Assembly (NCBI RefSeq): GCF_025340265.1
Contig: NZ_CP022708.1
Location: forward strand, 333,501 to 397,500
From: Novosphingobium sp. 9
Lineage (GTDB): Bacteria > Pseudomonadota > Alphaproteobacteria > Sphingomonadales > Sphingomonadaceae
DNA length: 64,000 nucleotides
Direction: 5' to 3'
Within the stretch, counting starts at the first letter, position 1. Each line of letters begins with the position of its first letter. The position numbers and the translations under genes are program-made. Of the stretch, positions 56,052 through 64,000 are shown in pieces. Under the pieces are notes generated by a model. The model worked only from the letters and a program-made list of their open reading frames with translations, ran no database searches and was not told where the DNA came from.

Positions 56052-56393
56052 ACGCTTAACGAGAATTTGTGGGTTTTGTTGCCGAATGTTTGCCCCCTTC
56101 TTCCCGCGCCACGCGTATCTCTTACTGCAGCGACGGACCGCACGAGACGAGGTGGCCGCGTGACAAGGACCGGGATCTACCCGGCCGGAGAGGAATGATC
56201 TGATGAACGGCTTCCCTATCCCGAGGTCTACCCGACGAAGGGCCTGAGCCCCCTTTGCGCTTCACGCCGCCGCGCCTGTCCTTCGCTGAGTGGAAGGGCC
56301 GCGCGACTGCACCGCGCCAGCTTCCACCGGAGCCCCTGCGGGCTTCGCATGACGGCCCGTGTGCCGTGTTCCAGCGCCCGGAGGAGACCCCTT
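56052..56393. other. Divergent promoter region between LysR regulator and transport operon
   Basis: 342 bases that should hold both promoters and the regulator's operator. I looked for T-N11-A LysR boxes near 56060-56110 (the AT-richer part) but none is clear enough to name. Confidence 0.5.
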
Positions 56394-57908
56394 ATGGCTG
56401 CGCCCTGGCGACGTTCGTTCGCCCTCATCCTGCTTGCCCCGGCAAGCCCCGCCTGGGCCCAGACGGCATCCCCTGTGTCGCCGCCTGCACTGCCTCAGGC
56501 CACCACCCAAGGCACCGGCCCTTATGCCTTGCCCGGTGGCGCACCCGCCGCAAAGGCAGACCCGACAGGCAACACCGATTCCGCCAAGCCCGCCGACGAT
56601 GACCAGTCCGCCAGCGATGCAGGCGATGCCAAGAAAGGCATCGGCCCACTTTCCGTCATCGGCAACCGCTGGGCGCACGATGGCATCCGCATCCGCGCGC
56701 TGCTGACCAACGATGTCGCAGGCAATGTGACCGGCGGTGTCCATCGCGGCACAGGCAATGTCGGCCAGTTCTACATCGGCGCCGACCTCGACATGAACAA
56801 GCTCGTCGGCTGGAAGGGCGGCGCGCTGCACTTCACGCTCTATCATGACTATGGCCGCAGCCTTGCTAAGCAGGTGACGGGCACGTTCATCAAGCAGCAG
56901 GGCATCTACAAGAACGACTATACCCAGTGGCACATGGGGCTGATTTCGATCGAGCAGAAGCTGCTGCATGACCGGGTGGACATCATCGCCGGACGGCTTG
57001 GCAGCACGGCCTTCTACGGCCACCTGCAAAGTGCCTGCTTCTTCCAGCAGGGTCTGGCCTGTGGCATCCCCGCCATCCTCAATTCAGAGGCCGGATATTC
57101 GCTGCTGCCTTCGGCCACCTGGGGCGCGAACGTCAAGGCGAAGGTCGGCGCGCACGGCTATGTCCAAACCGGCATCTTCGAAGTCAATCCGTTCATCGCC
57201 CATACTCGCGGGCTGGACTTCTCGATCAAGCATGCAACCGGCTTCACCGTGCCGTTCGAACTGGCCTACGACAGCGGCGGCCTTGCCAAGACGCGCTATC
57301 CGTTCCAGCTGAAGGTCGGCGGCTATGCCAGCACGGGCACCCGCGTCGATCCCTATTACAACGCGCAGGGACAGTCCGCAGGCCTCACCGGCACGGCCCA
57401 GCGCAGTGCGAATACGCTGCGTTCGGGTTTCTACATACTCGCCGAAAAGACCTTCTGGCGTCCCGATCCCAAATCCACACGAAGCCTGACCGCGTTCGGC
57501 GGCTATCTCCAGCCCTTGGAGAACGAGGAAGTCGTCGACCGGCAACTCTATGCAGGTCTCGTCCTGCGCGGCCCCTTCAAGAGCCGCCCCAGGGACAGCA
57601 TCGGCCTGATGGGCAGCTACCTGCACGTCAGCTCCAAGGAAGTCGCGTACTTGCGCGATACCCGCCTTCGCCTTGGCGGTGGCGGGGTGGAGAACCCGAA
57701 CGAGTACGCGTTCGAGGCCAGCTACGGCCTGCAGATTGGCCGCTCGATCCGGCTGACGCCGAACGTCCAGTACATCGTTCACCCCGACAATTCGCAGCTG
57801 CCCAAGATCACGTTCGTGCCCAAGAACATGGTGACGTTCGGCCTGCGGCTGGTGGTGAACGTGGCGACGCTCGCCGGAATGCCTCCGGCCGCCGCAACCG
57901 ACGATTGA
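56394..57908 (+). CDS. OprB-like outer-membrane porin
   Basis: About 504 residues. A signal peptide (RRSFALILLAPASPAWAQ) is followed by a Pro/Ala-rich linker and a beta barrel of OprB type: FYIGADLDMNKLVGWKGGAL, LHFTLYHDYGRSLAKQ, RVDIIAGRLGSTAFYGHLQS, CFFQQGLACGIPAILNSEAG, with a late segment KITFVPKNMVTFGLRLVVNV. OprB-type porins pass sugars, and relatives in catabolic operons pass aromatic acids. GGAGGAG at 56380-56386 sits 7 bases before the ATG at 56394, which is preferred to 56349. First gene of the six-gene operon to 62661. Confidence 0.88.
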   Translation: MAAPWRRSFALILLAPASPAWAQTASPVSPPALPQATTQGTGPYALPGGAPAAKADPTGNTDSAKPADDDQSASDAGDAKKGIGPLSVIGNRWAHDGIRIRALLTNDVAGNVTGGVHRGTGNVGQFYIGADLDMNKLVGWKGGALHFTLYHDYGRSLAKQVTGTFIKQQGIYKNDYTQWHMGLISIEQKLLHDRVDIIAGRLGSTAFYGHLQSACFFQQGLACGIPAILNSEAGYSLLPSATWGANVKAKVGAHGYVQTGIFEVNPFIAHTRGLDFSIKHATGFTVPFELAYDSGGLAKTRYPFQLKVGGYASTGTRVDPYYNAQGQSAGLTGTAQRSANTLRSGFYILAEKTFWRPDPKSTRSLTAFGGYLQPLENEEVVDRQLYAGLVLRGPFKSRPRDSIGLMGSYLHVSSKEVAYLRDTRLRLGGGGVENPNEYAFEASYGLQIGRSIRLTPNVQYIVHPDNSQLPKITFVPKNMVTFGLRLVVNVATLAGMPPAAATDD

Positions 57909-57930
57909 ACAGGAGTTGGAAGACCCGCGC

Positions 57931-58983
57931 ATGACCAGCCTCATCGGCGAGACCCGCCAGATCCTGACCGCTCCCCACTCGCGCCGCGCCGTTCTTGCCG
58001 GCGGAAGCGCCCTGCTCGCTGCCGGACTGACGGGCTGCGGGCACACGCTGGAAAGCCCGAACTCGATCCTTATCGCCAATGCCTCGGGCGGTCTCACCAT
58101 GGTGATGACCCAGCTGATGAAGCAGGAGCGCTTTCTCGAACACTTCGGGCTCGATGCCGATCTGATGAACATCGCCGATGGCTCGCGCATCCTGGGCGGG
58201 ATCGTCGGCGAGAGCCTCGACTGTTCGCTGATGTCGGGCTTCGGCCAAGCGTTCCCGGCGATGGAGCGCGGCAGCGACATGAAGATCATCGGCGGCGGCA
58301 TCCTGCTGCCTGCCCTTGCCATGTTCAGCGGCAAGCCCAACGTGCAATCGCTGAAGGATCTGGAAGGCAAGGCGATCGGCACCGGCTCGATCGGGGCGCT
58401 GGTCTATCAGCTTACCGTCACGCTCTTGCGCAAGTATGGGGTGGACACCAGCAAGATCAGGTTCGTCAACATCGGCTCCAGCCCGGACGTGTTCCGCGCG
58501 GTTTCGGCAGGCACGGTCGATGCCGGACTTGCCCAGACCGCGCTGATCGACACGGCGGACGAGTACCACGTCCACGCACTGCCTCACGGCAACCTGTCGG
58601 AGGAGCTGCCGCTCTACACCTATCAGGGCGCGTGGACCTCGGCCAAGACGATCAAGGAGCGGCGCGAGACCATCGTGCGGGCCATGGCTGCCTACGCCAG
58701 GATGTTCCGTTTCGTGCAGGAGCCCGCCAACAAGGCCGCGTTCATCCGTGCGCGGCGCAAGGCGTTCTCCTCCGCCTCCCAGGCCGACCACGAGGCCGAG
58801 TGGCACTTCATCCAGACCTACAAGCCCTTCGCCACCGATCTCGTCATCGGGCCGGACCGCATCGAATACATCCAGAAGCTCAACATGGCGTTCGGCCAAC
58901 AAAAGAGCATCGTGCCGTTCGAACAGGCGACCGACATGTCGCTCGCGCGCGATGCCATCGCCCTGCTGGAGCGGCACTCGTGA
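57931..58983 (+). CDS. ABC transporter substrate-binding lipoprotein (NMT1/SsuA-like)
   Basis: About 350 residues. The N-terminus SRRAVLAGGSALLAAGLTGC carries a twin-arginine-like start and a lipobox (LTGC), so it is probably a Tat-exported lipoprotein in the periplasm. The fold is that of NMT1/THI5-like binding proteins: ILIANASGGLTMVMTQLMKQ, LEGKAIGTGSIGALVYQLTV, AVSAGTVDAGLAQTALIDTA. These proteins bind taurine, sulfonates, pyrimidines or aromatic acids. The ATP-binding and permease genes of the same importer follow after the amidohydrolase. TTG 57916 is in frame, but the ATG at 57931 is preferred. Confidence 0.9.
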   Translation: MTSLIGETRQILTAPHSRRAVLAGGSALLAAGLTGCGHTLESPNSILIANASGGLTMVMTQLMKQERFLEHFGLDADLMNIADGSRILGGIVGESLDCSLMSGFGQAFPAMERGSDMKIIGGGILLPALAMFSGKPNVQSLKDLEGKAIGTGSIGALVYQLTVTLLRKYGVDTSKIRFVNIGSSPDVFRAVSAGTVDAGLAQTALIDTADEYHVHALPHGNLSEELPLYTYQGAWTSAKTIKERRETIVRAMAAYARMFRFVQEPANKAAFIRARRKAFSSASQADHEAEWHFIQTYKPFATDLVIGPDRIEYIQKLNMAFGQQKSIVPFEQATDMSLARDAIALLERHS

Positions 58984-59027
58984 GCCTCCCCCACTCCCAT
59001 ATCGCCCCCACTCAAGGAGAAGCCCTG

Positions 59028-59882
59028 ATGGCGTCCCGCACCATCGACATTCACCCGCACGTCATTTCCGACGACGAGACCGCCTATCCGCCGACGCCGC
59101 TGTTCGGCAAGCGCTCGGACTGGTCGAAGGAACGGCCCAGCACGGTCGAGACGCTGATCGCGGCGATGGACCATGCCGGTGTCGACAAGGCAGCGGTGGT
59201 TCATTCCTCGACCACCTACGGGTTCGACAACAGCTATGTCGTCGATGCCTGCAACCGCTATCCCGACCGGCTTGTCGCGGTCGGCTCTGTCGACATGCGG
59301 GCAGACGATGCCGTGAAGGTGATCCATGGCTGGGCCAATGCCGGTCTGGTCGGCCTGCGTATCTTCACCGGCGGCAGTACCAAGGCCTTCGATCCCACCG
59401 AACTGGAAGACCCCGCCATGTATCCCGCCTGGGAGGCCTGCGGCGAGCTGGGCCTGCCGATCTGCATCCAGACCGGCGCGACAGGCCTGCCGCAGGTGCG
59501 CGCGCTCGCCACCCGCTTCCCGCACGTGAAGATCGTGCTCGACCACCTTGCGCGGCCCGATTTCACCGACGGCCCGCCCTATGCAGCGGCGCAAAGCCTG
59601 TTCGACCTCGCCCCCTTCGTGAACATCCATTTCAAGCTGACCCCGCGCACGTTCGTGGATGCCATCAAAGGCGGCGCGGCGCCCGAGACGCTGTTTCCCA
59701 AGCTGGTCGAGACCTTCGGGGCGCAGCGCATGGCATGGGGATCGAACTACCCTACCTCGGAAGGAACGCTCGAAGGCAATCTGAACCGCGCGCGCGAATG
59801 CCTGGCCTCGGTCTCCGCCACCGATCGCGAGTGGATCTTCGCCCGCACTGCGCAGAGCCTCTACCCGCGCCTTGCTGACTGA
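59028..59882 (+). CDS. Amidohydrolase (TIM-barrel metal-dependent hydrolase)
   Basis: About 284 residues of the amidohydrolase_2 family. ASRTIDIHPHVISDDETAYP holds the metal HxH. GVDKAAVVHSSTTYGFDNSY, DRLVAVGSVDMRADDAV, KIVLDHLARPDFTDGPPYAA and MAWGSNYPTSEGTLEGNLNR are conserved blocks; the GSNYP form (Asn where the common members have Asp) also occurs in 2-pyrone-4,6-dicarboxylate-lactonase relatives. It hydrolyses or decarboxylates cyclic acids in such relatives. AAGGAGA precedes the ATG at 59028. It lies inside the ABC operon, between binding protein and ATPase, so it likely acts on the imported compound. Confidence 0.88.
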   Translation: MASRTIDIHPHVISDDETAYPPTPLFGKRSDWSKERPSTVETLIAAMDHAGVDKAAVVHSSTTYGFDNSYVVDACNRYPDRLVAVGSVDMRADDAVKVIHGWANAGLVGLRIFTGGSTKAFDPTELEDPAMYPAWEACGELGLPICIQTGATGLPQVRALATRFPHVKIVLDHLARPDFTDGPPYAAAQSLFDLAPFVNIHFKLTPRTFVDAIKGGAAPETLFPKLVETFGAQRMAWGSNYPTSEGTLEGNLNRARECLASVSATDREWIFARTAQSLYPRLAD

Positions 59883-59914
59883 ATGGTGCGGACTGAACTT
59901 CACGGAGAGAACCC

Positions 59915-60733
59915 ATGCAAGACACGGTGGTAAAACTGAAGGTCGACAATGTCGCCAAGTCCTTCCACACGCAGCCGCGCGGCGGCGGGGCAGAGACTGT
60001 GAACACCATTCTGGGCGGCGTCAGCTTCGATGTGCCCGAAGGCGAGATCGTCTCGATCATCGGCGAGAGCGGCTGCGGCAAGACCACCCTGCTGCGCATC
60101 ATCACCGGCCTGATCGCACAGGACGGCGGCGAGATCGCCATCGATGGACGGGCGGTGACGAAGCCGGGCCGCGATCGCGGTCTGGTGTTCCAACAGCCCA
60201 ATCTCCTGCCCTGGCGCTCGGCGCGCGAGAATGTGGAGTTCGGCCTTGAACTGATGGGCAAGACCGAGGAGCGCCTGACCCGCGCCGAACGCGCCGCGCG
60301 CGCGACGCAGCTGCTCGAACTCGTCGGCCTTGGCCATGCCGCCGATCAGCTGCCGCACCAGCTTTCGGGCGGGATGCAACAACGGATCGGTCTGGCACGG
60401 GCGCTTGCCATTAATCCCCAGATCCTGCTGATGGACGAGCCGTTCAGCGCGCTCGACGCCCAGACACGCGAGGTTCTGCAGGCCGAACTGCTACGCATCC
60501 ATGCCGAGACCGGCAAGACCACCCTGTTCGTCACCCACGATCTGGACGAGGCGATCTACCTCAGCAACCGCATCGTCGTGCTGGCCGCGCGCCCCGGACG
60601 CGTGCGCAAGATCATCCCGATCCCGTTTTCCAGCCCACGCCCGCCGCTGCCTGAACTGCGCGGCGATGCCACCTTCCAGTCGATCCGTGCGGACATCTGG
60701 AACCTTATCCGCGGAGAGGCGGTGGCAGCATGA
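59915..60733 (+). CDS. ABC transporter ATP-binding protein (SsuB/TauB-like)
   Basis: About 272 residues. Walker A IIGESGCGKTTLLRIITGLI, Q-loop VFQQPNLLPWRSARENVEFG, signature HQLSGGMQQRIGLARALAIN, Walker B QILLMDEPFSALDAQTREVL and H-loop LFVTHDLDEAIYLSNRIVVL. This is the nitrate/sulfonate/taurine importer type. A GGAGAGA precedes the ATG at 59915. Its stop overlaps the permease start (ATGA). Confidence 0.95.
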   Translation: MQDTVVKLKVDNVAKSFHTQPRGGGAETVNTILGGVSFDVPEGEIVSIIGESGCGKTTLLRIITGLIAQDGGEIAIDGRAVTKPGRDRGLVFQQPNLLPWRSARENVEFGLELMGKTEERLTRAERAARATQLLELVGLGHAADQLPHQLSGGMQQRIGLARALAINPQILLMDEPFSALDAQTREVLQAELLRIHAETGKTTLFVTHDLDEAIYLSNRIVVLAARPGRVRKIIPIPFSSPRPPLPELRGDATFQSIRADIWNLIRGEAVAA

Positions 60734-61656
60734 CCGACACCGCCCTTGCCACCGATGCTTTCGTCCACCGGACGTCCGATACTTCCGAAAGGAGCCACGC
60801 CATGTCACCGGCCTCCGCCATGCCCGCCCCCGTACCAGAAACACCAGCGGAAGCAGGCGCGGCCTTCGTGCCGCCGCCTGCCGCCGCACCGCCGCGCAAG
60901 CGCGACCTGTCCGCCATCGTGCGCCTTGCCTCGATCGTGCTGGTGATCGGCGCCTGGGAAGTGTTCGGACGCCAGATCAACCCGCTGTTCATGTCCTACC
61001 CCAGCGCCATCGTGCGCGCCGGTATCGTCATGGCAGGAAACGGAGAACTGCTCACCTCGCTGCTCAGCAGCTGCAAGATCCTGCTGATGGGATTCCTGCT
61101 CGCGGTTGGTCTTGGCGTCGTGTTCGGGCTGCTGATCGGGCGCTATCGCTATTTCGATGCGGCGACCGACTGGTTCGTCAACGCGCTCTATGCAACGCCG
61201 CTGGTCGCGCTGATCCCGCTGGTAACGCTGTGGTTCGGCCTTGGCGATGCCGCCAAGCTGTTCATCGTCACGCTGATGGCGATCTTCCCTATGCTCATCA
61301 ACACCGCCGCCGGTGTGCGCGACGTGCCCCGCTCACTGATCGAGGTCAGCGATGCCTTCGCCGCCAACGAATGGCAGGTGTTTCGCAAGATCATCCTGCC
61401 CTCGGCCGTGCCGTTCATGATGACCGGCGTGCGCCTTGCCATCGGCCGCGCGATCATCGCGATGGTCGTCGCCGAGTTCTTCACGGCGATCACCGGCCTC
61501 GGCGCACTGATCGTGAAGTACGGCAATCAGTACGACACCGCCTCGATGTTCGTGCCGATCCTGCTGCTGATGGCGATGGGCGTGATCCTCACCAGCCTTG
61601 CCAAGCGGGCCGAGCAGATGTTCGCCCCCTGGCGCGGCAGCAAGCGCGACGGCTGA
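60730..61656 (+). CDS. ABC transporter permease (SsuC/TauC-like)
   Basis: About 308 residues with six membrane helices (IVRLASIVLVIGAWEVFGRQ; LMGFLLAVGLGVVFGLLIGR; SMFVPILLLMAMGVILTSLA). The EAA loop that contacts the ATPase is in VSDAFAANEWQVFRKIILPS. The N-terminal ~60 residues are Pro/Ala-rich and cytoplasmic, longer than usual; an internal ATG at 60802 would remove 24 residues. ATGA overlap with the ATPase gene. Confidence 0.94.
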   Translation: MTDTALATDAFVHRTSDTSERSHAMSPASAMPAPVPETPAEAGAAFVPPPAAAPPRKRDLSAIVRLASIVLVIGAWEVFGRQINPLFMSYPSAIVRAGIVMAGNGELLTSLLSSCKILLMGFLLAVGLGVVFGLLIGRYRYFDAATDWFVNALYATPLVALIPLVTLWFGLGDAAKLFIVTLMAIFPMLINTAAGVRDVPRSLIEVSDAFAANEWQVFRKIILPSAVPFMMTGVRLAIGRAIIAMVVAEFFTAITGLGALIVKYGNQYDTASMFVPILLLMAMGVILTSLAKRAEQMFAPWRGSKRDG

Positions 61657-61692
61657 TCCCGCCGCTCACGTCCTGACCTTCCCAGTGCCGCT

Positions 61693-61731
61693 TTCCCGTC
61701 GCCCCGCCCCGCTTTCATGCGGCGACGGGAA
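61693..61731 (+). repeat. Perfect inverted repeat between permease and last gene of the operon
   Basis: TTCCCGTCGCC at 61693-61703 pairs with GGCGACGGGAA at 61721-61731 across a 17-base loop. No T-run follows, so it is not a usual terminator; it may stabilise the mRNA, attenuate, or be a protein-binding palindrome. It ends 30 bases before the next ATG. Confidence 0.7.
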
Positions 61732-61761
61732 CGGGAGACGGCTGCCCACCGGAGACCTGCC

Positions 61762-62661
61762 ATGAGTACGGACACGCAGACGCTTACTTTGCGCACCAAC
61801 CTTGCCGACTACCCCGTTACCCGCGCGATGAAGGACGGACGCGTCACCTCGCCGCTAGTGACACTCGATTTCTGCGGGCCGAAAACGGCGCATGACGGGT
61901 TCAAGCCGATGCTGCGCGAAAACGCCTACGATTGCGGCGAACTCGCCATCGTCACCTGCCTTCAGGCTATCGCCTACGGCAAACCCTTCGTGCTGCTGCC
62001 CGCACCGATTTCTGGGCGGTTTCAGCACCGCTGCGCCGGGTTCAACCGCGAACTCTATGACCTCGCGCCCAAGGACATCGAAGGCCGCCGGGTGGGCGTG
62101 CGCACTTATGCGCAGACCACCGGGCTATGGGTGCGCGGTATCCTCAAACACGATTACGGCGTCGATCTCGACAAGGTTACGTGGTGCACCTCGGACGATG
62201 CTCACTTGGCCGAATACAGCGACCCGGCCAATTGCGAGCGCCTTCCCGAAGGCGCCTCGATCCCCGACATGATGCTGGACGGATCGCTCCCCGCTGCACT
62301 GCTGGGAAACGACATGCCGAAAGATCCGCGCATCCAGATGCTGATCCGCGATCCCGAAACCGCAGCCCGCGCCTGGTTCGCGCGCGAAGGCGTGGTTCCG
62401 ATCAACCACATGTTTGTGATCCATCGCGACATCGCACACGAGCGCCCCGACGTGGTACGCGAGATCTACCGCATGATCGGAGAAAGCCGTGCCCTTACCG
62501 ACGGTGGCGCGCCCGATCCCTATCCGCCGATGGGCTTCGAGGCCAATCGCAAGGGCATCGCCATGGCGATCGACTGGGCCTTCGAGCAAAAGATCATTCC
62601 TCGCCGCATTGCCATAGAGGAATTGTTCGATGAAACCACGAAAATGCTGGCTGGCAAATAG
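61762..62661 (+). CDS. 4,5-dihydroxyphthalate decarboxylase-like / periplasmic-binding-fold protein
   Basis: About 299 residues. LTLRTNLADYPVTRAMKDGR followed by FKPMLRENAYDCGELAIVTC is the pattern of the 4,5-dihydroxyphthalate decarboxylase (Pht5-like) family, which shares its fold with ABC binding proteins. DIEGRRVGVRTYAQTTGLWV and FAREGVVPINHMFVIHRDIA are further conserved blocks. It has no signal peptide, so it is cytoplasmic and more likely an enzyme than a binding protein. With the importer and amidohydrolase it may decarboxylate an imported aromatic or pyrone carboxylate. GGAGA precedes the ATG at 61762. Confidence 0.82.
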   Translation: MSTDTQTLTLRTNLADYPVTRAMKDGRVTSPLVTLDFCGPKTAHDGFKPMLRENAYDCGELAIVTCLQAIAYGKPFVLLPAPISGRFQHRCAGFNRELYDLAPKDIEGRRVGVRTYAQTTGLWVRGILKHDYGVDLDKVTWCTSDDAHLAEYSDPANCERLPEGASIPDMMLDGSLPAALLGNDMPKDPRIQMLIRDPETAARAWFAREGVVPINHMFVIHRDIAHERPDVVREIYRMIGESRALTDGGAPDPYPPMGFEANRKGIAMAIDWAFEQKIIPRRIAIEELFDETTKMLAGK

Positions 62662-62899
62662 GCCAATTGGGAGGCATCGCCGGGCTTGATCAATACGCAC
62701 GCCGGATATTTGGTCTGAGCCGTCCCGAGCTTGGGAGAAACTCATGATGATGAGTCATTACGAAAGCTGACAGTCCGTATCTTATATCGTGGATAGAGTT
62801 CCAAACGTCACGAATTGGTCGCGACTGCCGGATAGCTGCCGGTCTGGACCTGGACGTCGAAACTTGGCGGCTGAGCGTCTTGGGAGGGTCGAGACTAAA

Positions 62900-63274
62900 T
62901 CAGTTTCTTGCCGACATTCGTTCTATTTGACGCAGCACAGCGCGAGGATCGAAGGGCTTTGTGACAAACATGGAATGATCCGGAAGATCTGCCATATTAG
63001 ACTTTACGGCACCTGATGCCACAATCAAGATGGTCGGCGGGTAGCGGTCGCGGATGAAATGGGCGAGGCGTATCCCGTCCATCGAGCCTGGCATCTGGAC
63101 ATCGGTCAGCACGATCTGGATCGCTGAATTGTTGTTCAATACTCCTATCGCCTCGTCGGCATTGCCTGCTTCCAGCACGCGAAAGCCATGATCCTCGAAA
63201 AAGTCCATGAGGTCATGGCGAATGAGCGGCTCGTCCTCGACGATGAGGATCGCTCTTTGAAGTGCCTGACCCAT
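62900..63274 (-). CDS. Single-domain response regulator
   Basis: About 124 residues, a receiver domain only. RAILIVEDEPLIRHDLMDFF holds the acidic pocket, IQIVLTDVQMPGSMDGIRLA the phospho-Asp and MFVTKPFDPRAVLRQIER the conserved Lys-Pro. No output domain follows, so it signals through protein contacts or as a phosphate sink. Its ATG overlaps the stop of the upstream HWE kinase (TAATG), so the two are a coupled pair. Confidence 0.94.
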   Translation of the reverse strand: MGQALQRAILIVEDEPLIRHDLMDFFEDHGFRVLEAGNADEAIGVLNNNSAIQIVLTDVQMPGSMDGIRLAHFIRDRYPPTILIVASGAVKSNMADLPDHSMFVTKPFDPRAVLRQIERMSARN

Positions 63275-64000
63275 TATTGTGCCTTTATAATCCCGTTGTC
63301 GCCGTCCAACGGTGCAACGAGGCTGAATTCCAAACCGTCTGTCGGGTAGCTCAACCGCGCCTCGCCGCGGAAATAGGACTGCAAGGATCGCTCGATAAGG
63401 CGGGATCCGAAACCGCGCTTGGTAGGCGGCGAAACGGCGGGGCCGCCTTGTTCCTTCCAGCGCAGGGAGAATTGCCGTTCGTCACCTGTCCCCACGACTG
63501 TCCAATCAAGGGTTACGGTCCCTGCATCGTTGCTCAAGGCGCCATACTTTATCGCGTTTGTCGCCAGTTCGTGAAGTGCCAGCGTGGTCGCAAGAGCGGC
63601 TGAGGCGTCCAATGTAACGGATGGCCCTTCAATCGAGATGCGATCTCGCTTGCCATCAACCGCAGCCAGCCCGGCCCGGATCACGTCGTGCAGATCGGCG
63701 GCGTGCAAGGAGGTGGCGGTGAGAATGTCTGCCGCATGGCCTAGCGACACCAGCCTTGAGGAAAAGGCTGCTGCTGCATCTTTCAGGCTTTCGGCATCCC
63801 TCAAGGTCTGACTGGCAATCGACTGGACCATGGCAAGGATATTCTTGAGCCGATGGTTGAGTTCGTCATTCAGAAGCCGCTGTTGGGTGCGGGCGGCTTC
63901 CAGCGAGGTATGGTCGCGCGACACCGACAAAATGCGCTCGACCTGACCGTCCTTGCCGATAATCGGAGAGACCGAGATCGACCAATACTTGGGCGTGCCG
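63274..64000 (-). CDS. PAS-HWE family sensor histidine kinase, C-terminal part (runs off right edge)
   Basis: The minus-strand frame is open from the right edge, reading GTPKYWSISVSPIIGKDGQV then ERILSVSRDHT, the end of a PAS domain. Next comes the HWE dimerisation region with the phospho-His in LLNDELNHRLKNILAMVQSI, and the ATPase domain: LALHELATNAIKYGALS (N box), then RWKEQGGPAVSPPTKRGFGS, where the WKE corresponds to the W-x-E of HWE kinases. Such kinases feed single-domain regulators or the PhyR stress pathway. The N-terminus lies outside the window. Confidence 0.92.
   Translation of the reverse strand, partial: GTPKYWSISVSPIIGKDGQVERILSVSRDHTSLEAARTQQRLLNDELNHRLKNILAMVQSIASQTLRDAESLKDAAAAFSSRLVSLGHAADILTATSLHAADLHDVIRAGLAAVDGKRDRISIEGPSVTLDASAALATTLALHELATNAIKYGALSNDAGTVTLDWTVVGTGDERQFSLRWKEQGGPAVSPPTKRGFGSRLIERSLQSYFRGEARLSYPTDGLEFSLVAPLDGDNGIIKAQ

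Noticed and set aside
58748..59878. 376-codon plus-strand frame overlapping the binding protein and amidohydrolase
   Set aside because: Arg/Pro-rich shadow frame of two real genes.

Overview
The window looks like high-GC alphaproteobacterial DNA, most likely from a sphingomonad (Novosphingobium/Sphingobium type). I judge this from the gene content and protein style: HWE histidine kinase, hybrid kinase with CheR/CheB partners, TreY/TreZ, GH15 glucoamylase, GGAAC-type general-stress promoter candidates, and IS21/IS91 elements with sphingomonad-like proteins. No database search was possible, so the genus is an inference. I saw no tRNA, rRNA or CRISPR array.

Layout. 1-281: start of a Crp/Fnr regulator running off the left edge. 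466-2691: large catalase KatE. 2732-9074: a tightly coupled operon of seven genes: GT4, GT2 (frameshifted), a MurG/GT28-like transferase, an acyl-CoA-dehydrogenase-fold flavoprotein, a PIG-L deacetylase, a NodS-like methyltransferase and a second GT2. Five of its junctions are overlaps, four of them ATGA/GTGA-type. This is the best candidate for an undescribed system, perhaps making or modifying an amino-sugar glycoconjugate. 9.4-10.6 kb: a small unknown gene and a long non-coding stretch with a strong terminator hairpin. 10601-16634: signalling operon (CHASE3-GAF hybrid kinase with three receivers, CheR, CheB, REC-kinase). 17.0-25 kb: CsbD-like protein, NhaA, a diguanylate cyclase, a second catalase, a DUF1440/DUF4126-like membrane protein, a deaminase and a Gfo/Idh/MocA oxidoreductase. 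24.9-31.3 kb (minus): GMC oxidoreductase, a hydrolase fused to a gluconate-dehydrogenase-subunit-3-like domain, a Rieske-FAD reductase, and GH15. 31.4-43.5 kb: AsmA, an HAD/epimerase chimera remnant, transglutaminase-like protein, the UdgX plus radical-SAM repair pair, DUF1328 protein, an FAD/NAD(P) protein, DUF1543 protein, small unknown proteins and an outer-membrane protein. 43.7-47.9 kb: TreZ-TreY trehalose synthesis.

47.8-54.6 kb is a mobile-element zone. A complete IS21-family element (47930-50419) sits between an SDR gene remnant and the remnant of an unrecognised gene, with no target duplication; an IS91-type transposase with its tyrosine recombinase follows. 54.8-62.7 kb is a metabolic island: a LysR regulator with two DNA-binding domains, divergent from porin - ABC binding protein - amidohydrolase - ABC ATPase - permease - 4,5-dihydroxyphthalate-decarboxylase-like protein, which suggests uptake and breakdown of an aromatic or related carboxylate. 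62.9-64.0 kb: a response regulator and a PAS-HWE kinase running off the right edge.

Data quality matters here. Eight genes are broken by a single-base frameshift, and seven of these are restored by adding one base to a G or C run of 3-6. That pattern points to homopolymer errors in the sequence more than to true gene decay. I therefore list these genes with joined coordinates and describe the intact proteins they probably encode.
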